A DNA stretch of 64,000 nt from JAVBLP01 sp052034625 (lineage in GTDB: Bacteria; Elusimicrobiota; Endomicrobiia; Endomicrobiales; Endomicrobiaceae). The notes beneath the pieces were generated by a model. It made no database searches. It was not told where the DNA came from and worked only from the letters and a program-made list of their open reading frames with translations. The DNA is taken from contig JBPOII010000004.1 in the NCBI GenBank assembly GCA_052034625.1, positions 62,001 through 126,000 of the forward strand. Reading direction: 5' to 3'. Made by a program: the position numbers and the translations under genes. Shown piece after piece: positions 16,194 to 24,899 of the stretch (position 1 is the stretch's first letter; every line of letters starts with the position of its first letter).

Positions 16194-18449
16194 ATGAAAA
16201 AAGTTTTATTTTTTATAGCATTTTCGGCTATTTTTACCGCAAATGCTTTTGCTGATACAAATATAATATCCGGTATAATGATAGACGGTATTAAAAATGT
16301 GAAGCCAAAATCCGTAAATTCTGTCATAAGCTCGAAAAAAGGCAAAGAATATTCAAGCAGTACCGTCAGAGATGATATCAGAGCCATTCTTGAACTGGGT
16401 TGTTTTGATAATGCTGAAGTGAATTTTGACAGAAATAACGGGATACTTACATTTTCAGTTACCGAAAAACCTTATATTGAAAAAATAAATTTTAAAGGAA
16501 ACAAACAATTTTCTGCAGGGAAACTCAGAAGTGAAAGTGTTCTTAAAGAAAAAGATCATTATGATCTTCTGAAATTCGAAGAAACAAAAACAAAAATTAC
16601 TACCCTTTACAGAGACAGCGGATATGCCGATGTCAATATTGAAGTATATCCTACAGTAGATTCCGAAACAAACAAAATGACTATATCTTTTCTTATTACT
16701 GAAAACAATAAAATAGTTATTGGCGGCGTAAAGATAGAAGGTGTTATCTCTTTTAAAGAAAAAAAGATACTCAAACAAATGAAAACTAAACCAAAAAAAG
16801 TCTTTAAGGAAGAAGTTTTCAATGTAGACCTTCGCACAATTGAAACCTTTTATAAGAACAATGGCTTTATGGATTATCAGTTCGTAACCTCATCGACGAC
16901 TTTTAATGAGGAAAGAACACATATGTATATAACAATAAATATAAGTGAAGGCGTTAAATATGAATTGGGTGATATAACTTATGAAGGTAATTATGCCGTT
17001 AACGACCGCAGCATGAAGAAAATAATTAAGCTAAAAAAAGGCGATGAGTTTAAACAGAATAATATACATGAAACACTTCAAGGTATATACGAAGCTTATT
17101 CAAATAAAGGTTATCTTCAAGCTGTTATAGAACCTTCTATGGATAAAAGCGATAAGCCCGGCATTGTAAATATAAATTTTTCAATAACCGAGAACTCCGT
17201 GGTATATGTCGGCAATATTTATGTTGACGGACTTGTTTCGACAAAGGAAAAGGTCATTAGGAGAGAGATACTTGTAAAAGAAGGCGGTGTCCTTGCCGCA
17301 AATAAAGTACGCAGAAGTATTGAAAAGATATACAATTTAGGTTTTATTGAAGGAGCTGAACCGCAGATACTTCCTACAGGTTCACCCAATATCATGGACC
17401 TTATGTTCAATATAACTGAAGGCAAACCCGGTATGATAACAGCCGGTGCAGGTTATTCTTCAGTAGATTATTTTGTAGGTTCATTACAATTCCAACATAT
17501 GAATTTATTTGGTTTAGCTCAAAGGCTTAATTTACTTTGGGAGTTCGGTGCAAGAAGGCAAAATTATGAAATAGATTGGACCGAACCATGGATATTCGGC
17601 AGGAATGCCAGCTTAACTTTAAGTGCATACAATATTGAAAGAAAAAGAGATTATTCTTATACTTCCGATGCATACAAAGAAAGCAGGTTAGGTTTTTCAA
17701 CAAGGATTGGACCAAGGATAAGCGATTATGTGGCACTGCTTTTTGGATACTCCTATGAACATGTCAGAATATTTGATATTGATTCAAGAGTAAGAAATGA
17801 AATAGTAAATGCGACAGACCTTTCCAAAGACAGAACATCAAGTGTTGTCGGTCAAATAGTATATGATTCAAGAGATTATGTTTTTGACCCTTCAAGAGGT
17901 AATAGACAATTACTTAATTTACAAATAGCAGGCGGACCTTTCGGCGGAAATGTTAATTTTATAAAAACGCAGATGAAATCCAGCTGGTTCATACCTACTT
18001 TCTGGAGATTTGTATTATCTTTCAATCTTAATCTCGGGGCAGTTGAACCTTATGGCGGACATACAACACTTCCTCTTTATGAGAAATTCTATGTCGGCGG
18101 TGCAGATACCGTAAGAGGTTATAAATACAGAACTGAGATTGGTCCTGATGACGGCGGAAAATTTATGAGCGTGCTTAATATTGAATATAAATTCCCTATA
18201 GTTTCTGAAAAAGGAAGAACTATTCTACAGGGAGCTTTCTTCTATGATATCGGCGGAACTTGGGCCGAAGCCGACGATATAAACCTCTCTCTTGGAACCG
18301 GTAAAAACAATTTACGTTCTGGTGTAGGTTTTGGCATAAGATTTGCAACACCTGTATTTCCTCTAAGGCTTGATTGGGGATACGGACTTAATCATAAAGA
18401 AGGGGAATCTTTACAACAGTTTTATTTTACTATAGGAAATGTTTTCTAA
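16194..18449 (+). CDS. bamA: BamA outer-membrane protein assembly factor (Omp85)
   Basis: 751 aa from the ATG at 16194, which directly begins the signal peptide MKKVLFFIAFSAIFTANAFA. The in-frame TTG 12 nt upstream is rejected because it lies in the terminator T-run. The N-terminal ~390 residues form repeated POTRA domains ('TFSVTEKPYIEKINFKGN', 'ISEGVKYELGDITYEGN', 'FSITENSVVYVGNIYVDG'). The C-terminal ~340 residues form a 16-strand barrel with the conserved VRGY motif (about 639-642) and a terminal aromatic. BamA inserts beta-barrel proteins into the outer membrane. It heads the long lipid A operon, and a Skp-like chaperone gene overlaps its end. Confidence 0.97.
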   Translation: MKKVLFFIAFSAIFTANAFADTNIISGIMIDGIKNVKPKSVNSVISSKKGKEYSSSTVRDDIRAILELGCFDNAEVNFDRNNGILTFSVTEKPYIEKINFKGNKQFSAGKLRSESVLKEKDHYDLLKFEETKTKITTLYRDSGYADVNIEVYPTVDSETNKMTISFLITENNKIVIGGVKIEGVISFKEKKILKQMKTKPKKVFKEEVFNVDLRTIETFYKNNGFMDYQFVTSSTTFNEERTHMYITINISEGVKYELGDITYEGNYAVNDRSMKKIIKLKKGDEFKQNNIHETLQGIYEAYSNKGYLQAVIEPSMDKSDKPGIVNINFSITENSVVYVGNIYVDGLVSTKEKVIRREILVKEGGVLAANKVRRSIEKIYNLGFIEGAEPQILPTGSPNIMDLMFNITEGKPGMITAGAGYSSVDYFVGSLQFQHMNLFGLAQRLNLLWEFGARRQNYEIDWTEPWIFGRNASLTLSAYNIERKRDYSYTSDAYKESRLGFSTRIGPRISDYVALLFGYSYEHVRIFDIDSRVRNEIVNATDLSKDRTSSVVGQIVYDSRDYVFDPSRGNRQLLNLQIAGGPFGGNVNFIKTQMKSSWFIPTFWRFVLSFNLNLGAVEPYGGHTTLPLYEKFYVGGADTVRGYKYRTEIGPDDGGKFMSVLNIEYKFPIVSEKGRTILQGAFFYDIGGTWAEADDINLSLGTGKNNLRSGVGFGIRFATPVFPLRLDWGYGLNHKEGESLQQFYFTIGNVF

Positions 18450-19032
18450 AAAAATATTATTACCATTTTTAATCTGTGCTTTATCCATTTCCGCTTCCTT
18501 AGCTCTTGAAATACCCTTGAGCGGAGTGTTTCAGCGTGAAAGCCAAGTTTCAAACGGCATAGTTTTTGTTGATATGGAAAGAGTTTTTAAAGTTCACCCT
18601 ATGACTGAAAGATTCAAAAATGAATTAAAACAGTTTGCAAACACAAGAAAAAATGCCATTGATAAAATGGTAAAAGAGTATGGTGATTACCAGACACAGC
18701 TCCAAGATATAAAGCTGGCAATAGAAGAAGCAACTCAAAATGAAGATGAGGCTATGCTTGAGGATTATAATAAAAAACTTGAACTTACACAAAAATCACT
18801 CGACGATATAAGGGCAAAAATTACTGATCTTTCAACCAGAACAAAAAATGAATTAACAGTAATGGAAGAGAAAAATTCGCTTACGGTTTTAAAAGATATT
18901 GAAATAGTATTGAAAGATTTAACAAGAAGACATAATGCCGAAATTGTCCTTGACAGACAAAACGTCTTGTGCGGAAGCGATAATTGTAAAGATTTAACTG
19001 AAGAAGTAATTAAAATGCTGGAGGGACGTTAA
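18439..19032 (+). CDS. skp: OmpH/Skp-like periplasmic chaperone
   Basis: 197 aa. A signal peptide (about 1-22) is followed by 'NGIVFVDMERVFKVHP', the start of the OmpH/Skp fold. A long charged coiled-coil (about 55-150) and the C-terminal 'VLKDIEIVLKDLTRRHNAEIVLDRQNVL' strand-helix complete it. Skp trimers hold unfolded outer-membrane proteins in the periplasm and deliver them to BamA. The gene overlaps bamA by 11 nt and lpxD starts at its stop, as in the classical bamA-skp-lpxD-fabZ-lpxA-lpxB gene order. Confidence 0.9.
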   Translation: MFSKKILLPFLICALSISASLALEIPLSGVFQRESQVSNGIVFVDMERVFKVHPMTERFKNELKQFANTRKNAIDKMVKEYGDYQTQLQDIKLAIEEATQNEDEAMLEDYNKKLELTQKSLDDIRAKITDLSTRTKNELTVMEEKNSLTVLKDIEIVLKDLTRRHNAEIVLDRQNVLCGSDNCKDLTEEVIKMLEGR

Positions 19033-20063
19033 TGAAATTTACTACGGAAGAACTTGCGAAATTGCTTTCAGGAGATCTTGAAGGTAATAAAGATGAGATT
19101 ATAACCGGTATAAATGGTCTTTCAGAAGCAAAAAATGGTGATGTTTCTTTTCTTACAAATATGAAATATATCAGTGCTGCTTTAAAAACGCAAGCAAGTG
19201 TCATTCTTGTCCCTAAAGATATTGATTCAGCCCAGTTTAATGGTAAAAATCTTATAAAAGTTGACAATCCGCAATATGCATATGGACAGATTCTCTATAT
19301 GATCGAAAAAGAAAAACACAGCCTTTTAGAGATCAAGATACATCCTTCAGCATCAATAGCGGAAAATGTAAAGATCGGGAAAAATGCATATATCGGACAA
19401 AATGCAGTAATAGAAACAGGAACTGAAATAGGTGATAATGTTAAGATCTTCCCAAATGTCTATATCGGTACCAATGTTAAAATAGGCAATGACTGTATTT
19501 TTTATCCAAATGTAGTGATAAGAGAAGAAAGTTCTATCGGAGACAGAACCATACTTCAGCCTGGGGTAATAATAGGCGGAGACGGCTTCGGTTTTGCGAC
19601 AGTTAACGGAAAAACTCAAAAAATACCACAGATAGGAAGAGTCATTCTCGGCAATGATGTTGAAATAGGCTCAAACACAACTATAGACAGAGCTGCTATA
19701 GGAACAACAGTTATCGGTAACGGAACGAAAATAGATAATCTTGTACAGATAGCCCACAATGTTCAGATAGGAGAAAATTCTATAATTGTTGCCCAGACAG
19801 GTATAGCCGGTTCAACAAAAATTGGAAACAATGTTACTATAGGCGGTCAGACAGGGACAGCAGGTCATTTGAATATAGGGAATAATGTGCTTATAGCAAG
19901 CCAAAGCGGCATTTCAGGAAATATAAAGGATAATGAACAAGTAGGCGGTAATCCTCAAACTACGATAGCCCAGAGCATAAAGATCAGAGCCACTATGAGA
20001 AAACTCCCTGAAATGTATCAGGACTTAAGAAAAATAAAAAAACAATTGGAGATAAAAGAGTAA
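19032..20063 (+). CDS. lpxD: UDP-3-O-acylglucosamine N-acyltransferase LpxD
   Basis: 343 aa. It transfers a 3-hydroxyacyl chain from ACP to the 2-amino group of UDP-3-O-acyl-glucosamine (lipid A step 3). The N-terminal uridine-binding domain (about 1-100, 'DVSFLTNMKY') precedes a left-handed beta-helix of hexapeptide repeats (about 105-310). The block 'DNLVQIAHNVQIG' holds the likely catalytic histidine. The helical C-terminus ('KIRATMRKLPEMYQDLRKIKKQL') is typical of LpxD. It is tightly linked to skp (stop/start overlap) and to lpxC-fabZ (1-nt gap). Confidence 0.96.
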   Translation: MKFTTEELAKLLSGDLEGNKDEIITGINGLSEAKNGDVSFLTNMKYISAALKTQASVILVPKDIDSAQFNGKNLIKVDNPQYAYGQILYMIEKEKHSLLEIKIHPSASIAENVKIGKNAYIGQNAVIETGTEIGDNVKIFPNVYIGTNVKIGNDCIFYPNVVIREESSIGDRTILQPGVIIGGDGFGFATVNGKTQKIPQIGRVILGNDVEIGSNTTIDRAAIGTTVIGNGTKIDNLVQIAHNVQIGENSIIVAQTGIAGSTKIGNNVTIGGQTGTAGHLNIGNNVLIASQSGISGNIKDNEQVGGNPQTTIAQSIKIRATMRKLPEMYQDLRKIKKQLEIKE

Positions 20064-20064
20064 A

Positions 20065-21411
20065 ATGGCAAAGCAAACCACAATTTTAAATGAAGTTTTT
20101 GTTGAGGGTATAGGTCTACACACCGGAAACAAAAGCAAGGTAGTTTTTAAACCCGCAGCGGCAAATACGGGTATCAGGTTTATACGTGTCGACCTTCCTA
20201 ATAAACCGGAGATTGAAGCCCTGTGGTCAAATGCAGCATTAGGTATGGCAGTAAGAGGAAGTGTTATAGAAAAGAATGATGCCAGAGTGCATACCATAGA
20301 GCACATAATGTCTTCTGCTTGTGCTTTGGGAATAAACAATCTTATTGTAGAAATAAATAATAATGAACCTCCTATACTTGACGGAAGTGCAAAAATATTT
20401 ACCGACACTCTTATCAGCGGAGGCATTAAGGAATTAGATGCTCCGAAAGAATATTATGTAATTGATGAGCCTATACATTTTGAATCCGGCAAAACAAAAA
20501 TATCAGCATACCCTTCGGATAAACTTGAGATAGAATGTACGCTAGGTTTTGACCATCCTTTTATAAAACATCAAGAAATAAAATTTTCTGAAATAAACAA
20601 AGATATATATCTAAAGGAACTTGCTCCTGCAAAAACTTTCTGTTTTGATTATGAAATAGAAGCATTACAAGAAAACGGGCTTGCTTTAGGCGGTAATATG
20701 GATAATGCGATAGTTGTGGCATTAGATGGAATACACAACAAAGAACCCCTTAGATATTCAGACGAATTTGTAAGACATAAAGTTTTAGATTTAATAGGCG
20801 ACATTTATCTTGCCGGTAAACCAATAAAAGCAAGAATAGTCGCAGATAAACCAGGACATCAGAACAATATAGGTTTTGTAAAAGAATTCGTGAAAAAAGC
20901 AAAAATTCAAAAGGAAGCCATAGCGGAGGCAAAGATGGACAGCAGTATGCAAACAGTTCCGGGAGAAAGGATATTAACCCACGATGAAGTTTTGAAGATT
21001 ATACCGCACAGATATCCATTTATAATGATAGACAAAATAAAAGTCAATGATGCAGAACCTAAAAAAGCTACAGGATATAAATGTGTAAGCGGTAATGAAG
21101 GTTTTTTTCAGGGACATTTTCCAGGAGCCCCTATAATGCCCGGAGTACTTATAGTTGAAGCTATGGCACAGACTTCCTGCGTCATGTTCCTTTCAAAGCC
21201 TGATATGAAAGGAAAGCTCGCATTATTTATGTCTATAGATAATGTAAAATTCCGCAAGCCTGTAAAGCCTGGAGATCTCCTTGAGATGAAAGTTGAAGTC
21301 TTAAAAGACGGCGGCAGACGCGGAAAAGTTACCGGAAAGGCTTATGTTGACGGTAAACTTACTACGGAAGCAGATTTTAACTTTGTTATAGTTGACAGAG
21401 AGGGAAAGTAA
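20065..21411 (+). CDS. lpxC-fabZ: LpxC-FabZ bifunctional fusion
   Basis: 448 aa. The N-terminal ~285 residues are LpxC, the zinc deacetylase that commits the pathway to lipid A. Zinc ligands are visible in 'VHTIEH', 'HKVLDLIGD', and the catalytic His in 'GHQNN'. Residues ~303-448 are FabZ, the 3-hydroxyacyl-ACP dehydratase, with the active-site His in 'IPHRYPF' and Glu in 'GVLIVEAMAQ' after 'GHFPGAPIMPG'. Such fusions are known in Bacteroidota and some other phyla. The fusion puts the enzyme using hydroxyacyl-ACP for fatty acid synthesis in fixed ratio with the lipid A enzyme competing for the same pool. Confidence 0.96.
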   Translation: MAKQTTILNEVFVEGIGLHTGNKSKVVFKPAAANTGIRFIRVDLPNKPEIEALWSNAALGMAVRGSVIEKNDARVHTIEHIMSSACALGINNLIVEINNNEPPILDGSAKIFTDTLISGGIKELDAPKEYYVIDEPIHFESGKTKISAYPSDKLEIECTLGFDHPFIKHQEIKFSEINKDIYLKELAPAKTFCFDYEIEALQENGLALGGNMDNAIVVALDGIHNKEPLRYSDEFVRHKVLDLIGDIYLAGKPIKARIVADKPGHQNNIGFVKEFVKKAKIQKEAIAEAKMDSSMQTVPGERILTHDEVLKIIPHRYPFIMIDKIKVNDAEPKKATGYKCVSGNEGFFQGHFPGAPIMPGVLIVEAMAQTSCVMFLSKPDMKGKLALFMSIDNVKFRKPVKPGDLLEMKVEVLKDGGRRGKVTGKAYVDGKLTTEADFNFVIVDREGK

Positions 21412-22181
21412 TGATACATGAAACAGCTGTAATAGACAAAAGCGCAGTTATCGGTGAAAATGTTGAGATAGGACCTTATACGGTAATAGGTCCTGATACC
21501 ATTATAGGAAGCGGAACAAAAATTCACGGACAATCTGTGATAGAGTATTCCGAGATAGGTAAAAACTGCGAAATTTTTAATTTCTCTTCTATAGGAAAGC
21601 GCCCGCAAGACCTGAAATATAAGGGCGAAAAAACAAAGGTTGTTGTTGGTGACGGAACTACGATAAGAGAATGTGTTACATTGAACAGAGGAACAGCAGC
21701 TGCAGGACAAACTGTCGTAGGAAAGAATTGTCTTCTTATGGCATGCTGCCACATAGCTCACGACTGCATAATAAAAGATAATGTTATTATCGGTTATACC
21801 ACAGGAATTGCCGGACATGTTGAAATTGATGATTATGCTATATTAAGCAGCGGAATAGGCGTTCATCAGTTTTGCAGGATAGGAAAAGGCGTTATGATAG
21901 GTGCCGGCTCAATGGTCGGAATGGATATTATTCCTTATGTTACGGCTCAAGGTGACAGAGCGACACTTGCCGGTCTTAATATAATAGGTTTAAAAAGAAA
22001 ACAGATTAAACTTTCAGAAATAGAAGATATCAAGAATGCTTATAGAGTATTGTTTATGTCAAAACTTACTCTTGAAGATGCTCTTGCAAAACTTGAAAAT
22101 GAACCTTCTCCTTATGTTAAAGAAATAGTAGTTTTCATAAAAGCCTCACAGAGAGGCATAACAAGACCAACGGGTAAATAA
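21411..22181 (+). CDS. lpxA: LpxA acyltransferase, paralogue 1
   Basis: 256 aa, the normal length of LpxA, which adds a 3-hydroxyacyl chain to C3 of UDP-GlcNAc (or to the 3-amino group of UDP-GlcNAc3N). A hexapeptide beta-helix fills residues 1-190. The catalytic His is in 'CHIAHDC', followed by 'GIAGHVEIDDYAI' and 'GVHQFCRIGKGVMIG', all close to E. coli LpxA. By manual alignment the acyl-chain 'ruler' position (E. coli Gly173) is Ala here. The helical C-terminus begins at 'GLKRKQI'. It overlaps lpxC-fabZ by 1 nt and is followed by a second lpxA. Confidence 0.95.
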   Translation: MIHETAVIDKSAVIGENVEIGPYTVIGPDTIIGSGTKIHGQSVIEYSEIGKNCEIFNFSSIGKRPQDLKYKGEKTKVVVGDGTTIRECVTLNRGTAAAGQTVVGKNCLLMACCHIAHDCIIKDNVIIGYTTGIAGHVEIDDYAILSSGIGVHQFCRIGKGVMIGAGSMVGMDIIPYVTAQGDRATLAGLNIIGLKRKQIKLSEIEDIKNAYRVLFMSKLTLEDALAKLENEPSPYVKEIVVFIKASQRGITRPTGK

Positions 22182-22182
22182 A

Positions 22183-22965
22183 GTGATACATAAAACGGCA
22201 ATTATTGACAACAGTGCAGTAATTGAAGATAATGTTTCGATAGGACCATACACAGTTATAGGCAAAGACGTTAAAATAGGTGCCGGAACCTTTATCGGCT
22301 CAAATGTCTATATTGAACATTCTGAAATAGGTAAAAACTGCAAAATTTTCAATTCGGCTTCCATCGGAACTGCTCCTCAAGACCTGAGTTATAAAAATGA
22401 ACCTACAAAAGTATCTATTGGTGACGGAACTACTCTTAGAGAATTTGTAACCATAAACAGAGGAACGGCAAAAACAGGACAGACTGTTATCGGAAAAAAT
22501 TGTTTCTTTATGATATCAACACATGTTGGACATGATTGCAGAGTAGGAAATAATGTAATTATTGCCAACTGTACACCTCTTGCCGGACATGTTGAAGTGG
22601 GAGACAATGCTTTTATCAGTGCAATGAGCGGCATACATCAGTTTACAAGAGTCGGCAGAGACACTATGGTTGCAGGCGGCACTATTATTACTATGGATAT
22701 ACTTCCTTTTACATTGTGTTATGGAGGCAGTACCGGAGACAGGGCCGTTATAAACGGGTTAAACCTTGTCGGAATGAAAAGAAGAGGAATGACTCCTGAT
22801 GAAATTAAAGAAATAAAAGCGGCTTATAAAATATTGTTTTCTTCAAAACTCTCATTAAATGATGCTCTAAAAGAACTTGAAAAAAACAATTCGAAATATA
22901 TGAAACTTATGGCAGATTTTGTTAAAGGTTCAAAAAGAGGTATAGCGAGGCCGGGAAATAAATGA
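22183..22965 (+). CDS. lpxA: LpxA acyltransferase, paralogue 2
   Basis: 260 aa, starting at GTG one nucleotide after paralogue 1. The LpxA fold and the catalytic His ('THVGHDC') are kept, as are 'LAGHVEVGDNAF' and 'GIHQFTRVG'. It differs at key sites: the ruler position is Gly by manual alignment, and the conserved substrate-loop 'AQGDRA' of paralogue 1 is replaced by a longer 'CYGGSTGDRA'. It is not LpxD, because it lacks the N-terminal uridine domain and keeps the LpxA C-terminal helices. The two enzymes probably differ in nucleotide-sugar or acyl-chain preference. Confidence 0.9.
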   Translation: MIHKTAIIDNSAVIEDNVSIGPYTVIGKDVKIGAGTFIGSNVYIEHSEIGKNCKIFNSASIGTAPQDLSYKNEPTKVSIGDGTTLREFVTINRGTAKTGQTVIGKNCFFMISTHVGHDCRVGNNVIIANCTPLAGHVEVGDNAFISAMSGIHQFTRVGRDTMVAGGTIITMDILPFTLCYGGSTGDRAVINGLNLVGMKRRGMTPDEIKEIKAAYKILFSSKLSLNDALKELEKNNSKYMKLMADFVKGSKRGIARPGNK

Positions 22966-23762
22966 AAAAGATAGGATTAATAGCCGGGAACGGCAGATTT
23001 CCATTCCTTGTTGCCGAAGAAATAAGAAAAGACGGCGATCAGGTAATATGTGTAGGTCTTAAAGAAGAAGTAGATCCTTCTCTTGAAAAATATTGTGATA
23101 AATTCTTTATGCTTTCTGTTGGTAAATTCCAGAAAATAGTCGATGCTTTAAAAAATGAAGGCGTTGAGACCGCCATTATGGCAGGACAAGTCAAACATGT
23201 AAAGATCTATTCAGCAATAAGTATGGACTGGCGTGCCATAAAAGTTATGGGAAGTTTAGTCAATAAAAAGACAGATACGATACTTGGCACAATAGCAGAT
23301 GAATTCTTAAAAGACGGCATAAAGTTAATGCCTTCACATTTATACCTTAAAAGTCTTCTGCCCCAAAAAGGTCTTATAGCCGGTAAAAAGCTTTCAAAAG
23401 ATGAGGAAAAAGAAGTTGAATTCGGATTTAAAATAGCCAAAGGTATAGCAGGCTTTGACATAGGACAGACCGTTGTTGTTAAAGACAGATCGGTACTTGC
23501 CGTAGAATCAGTCGAAGGTACTGATGAATGCATAAAAAGAGCTTATCAGCTCGGCGGGGAAAATGCTGTTGTAGTAAAAGTCGCAAAGCCCAACCAGGAT
23601 TTCCGTTTTGATGTTCCCGTAATAGGTACAGATACTGTAGATGTTTTAAAAGAAAATAAAATAAGAGTTATGGCCATAGAAGCAGGAGTTACGCTTATTC
23701 TTGACAGAGAAGAAACAGAAAAAAAAGCAAAAGAAGCCGGCGTTACTATAGTTGCTGTTTAG
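22962..23762 (+). CDS. lpxI: UDP-2,3-diacylglucosamine pyrophosphatase LpxI
   Basis: 266 aa. It hydrolyses UDP-2,3-diacylglucosamine to lipid X and UMP (lipid A step 4), replacing LpxH. The N-terminal 'IGLIAGNGRFPFLVAEEIRKDG' and mid-region 'IMAGQVKHVKI' are typical of LpxI (formerly DUF1009). The C-terminal half has 'GFDIGQTVVVKDRSVLAVESVEGTD' with the conserved acidic residues, and 'VAKPNQDFRFDVPVIGTDTV'. It overlaps the second lpxA by 4 nt. A 42-nt gap with an AGAGG Shine-Dalgarno separates it from the aminotransferase gene. Confidence 0.94.
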   Translation: MKKIGLIAGNGRFPFLVAEEIRKDGDQVICVGLKEEVDPSLEKYCDKFFMLSVGKFQKIVDALKNEGVETAIMAGQVKHVKIYSAISMDWRAIKVMGSLVNKKTDTILGTIADEFLKDGIKLMPSHLYLKSLLPQKGLIAGKKLSKDEEKEVEFGFKIAKGIAGFDIGQTVVVKDRSVLAVESVEGTDECIKRAYQLGGENAVVVKVAKPNQDFRFDVPVIGTDTVDVLKENKIRVMAIEAGVTLILDREETEKKAKEAGVTIVAV

Positions 23763-23804
23763 TATAAATTACACAAATTAAATTTTATATTAAGAGGAAA
23801 TAAA

Positions 23805-24899
23805 ATGATCAATGTCGCTTATCCGATAATCGGTAAAAAAGAAAAACAGCTTATTAATGAAGTCCTTACTTCAAGAATTCTTGCAAGCGGCAAATATGTT
23901 GAAACTTTTGAAAGATCTTTTGCCAAATATTCCGGTGCGAAATTCGGTATTGCAAATGCCAATGGAACTACCTCTCTTCATACAGCACTTTTAATGTGCG
24001 GCATAAAACCCGGAGATAAAGTCGTAACGACCCCATTTTCTTTTATAGCTACTGCAAATTCAATTTTATTTTGCGGTGCAAAACCTGTTTTTGCAGACAT
24101 TGATCCTGAAACATATAATATAAATCCATTAGAACTTGAAAAAGTATTGAAAAGAGAAAAAAACGTTAAAGCCGTACTTATAGTCCATCTTTACGGTTTG
24201 ACTTGCGATATGGACGCTATACTTAAGCTTAAGAAAAAATATAAATTTAAACTTATCGAAGATGCCTGCCAAGCGCATGGTGCATCTTATAGGAATAAAA
24301 AAGCCGGCTCTTTCGGTGATGCTGCTGCTTTTTCATTTTACGCAACAAAAAACATGATGACAGGAGAAGGCGGCATAACCCTTACAAATGACGCTAAAAT
24401 GGACAAATACGGCCGCCAGATCATAAACCACGGAAGGGAAGGGCATTCAATACATACAGTTCTCGGTTATAATTACAGACTTACTAATCTTGCGGCAGCT
24501 ATCGGAATAGCTCAGCTTGAACAACTTGAAAGCTGGATAGAAAAAAGAAATGCTAATGCACAAAAATACAATAAAGCTTTTGAAGGACTTAATTTCATAA
24601 AAACTCCTTCTATACCTAAAAAATACAGACATGTTTTCCATCAGTATACGATAAGAGTCAAAGCTTCCGAAAGAGAAAAATTCATGAAATATTTGAGAGA
24701 TAACGGTGTCGGATGCGGTATATATTATGATACTGTTATGTATAGACAGCCTTTATATAAAAAGCTCGGATATAAAGCAGGTTTGTGTCCTGAAGCTGAA
24801 AAAGCGGCAAAAGAAGTTGTTTCTTTGCCTGTACATCCTTCTCTTTCAAAATCCGATATTGAAAAGGTAATAAATGTTGTAAAGGAATATAAAAAATGA
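23805..24899 (+). CDS. DegT/DnrJ aminotransferase, candidate GnnB
   Basis: 364 aa, PLP-dependent sugar aminotransferase. The cofactor lysine is in 'FSFYATKNMMTGEGG' (about residue 185). Other family blocks are 'ANANGTTSLHTAL', 'TTPFSFIATANSI', 'LIEDACQAHGA' and 'GYNYRLTNLAAAIG'. It sits between lpxI and lpxB and overlaps a Gfo/Idh oxidoreductase by 4 nt. In Acidithiobacillus the GnnA/GnnB pair occupies a matching position and converts UDP-GlcNAc to UDP-GlcNAc3N for lipid A. The same pair type also makes O-antigen sugars (WbpB/WbpE), so the substrate is inferred from context only. Confidence 0.8.
   Translation: MINVAYPIIGKKEKQLINEVLTSRILASGKYVETFERSFAKYSGAKFGIANANGTTSLHTALLMCGIKPGDKVVTTPFSFIATANSILFCGAKPVFADIDPETYNINPLELEKVLKREKNVKAVLIVHLYGLTCDMDAILKLKKKYKFKLIEDACQAHGASYRNKKAGSFGDAAAFSFYATKNMMTGEGGITLTNDAKMDKYGRQIINHGREGHSIHTVLGYNYRLTNLAAAIGIAQLEQLESWIEKRNANAQKYNKAFEGLNFIKTPSIPKKYRHVFHQYTIRVKASEREKFMKYLRDNGVGCGIYYDTVMYRQPLYKKLGYKAGLCPEAEKAAKEVVSLPVHPSLSKSDIEKVINVVKEYKK

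Noticed and set aside
22183..22965. Second LpxA as an LpxD
   Set aside because: It lacks the N-terminal uridine-binding domain and keeps the LpxA HDC and C-terminal helix blocks.
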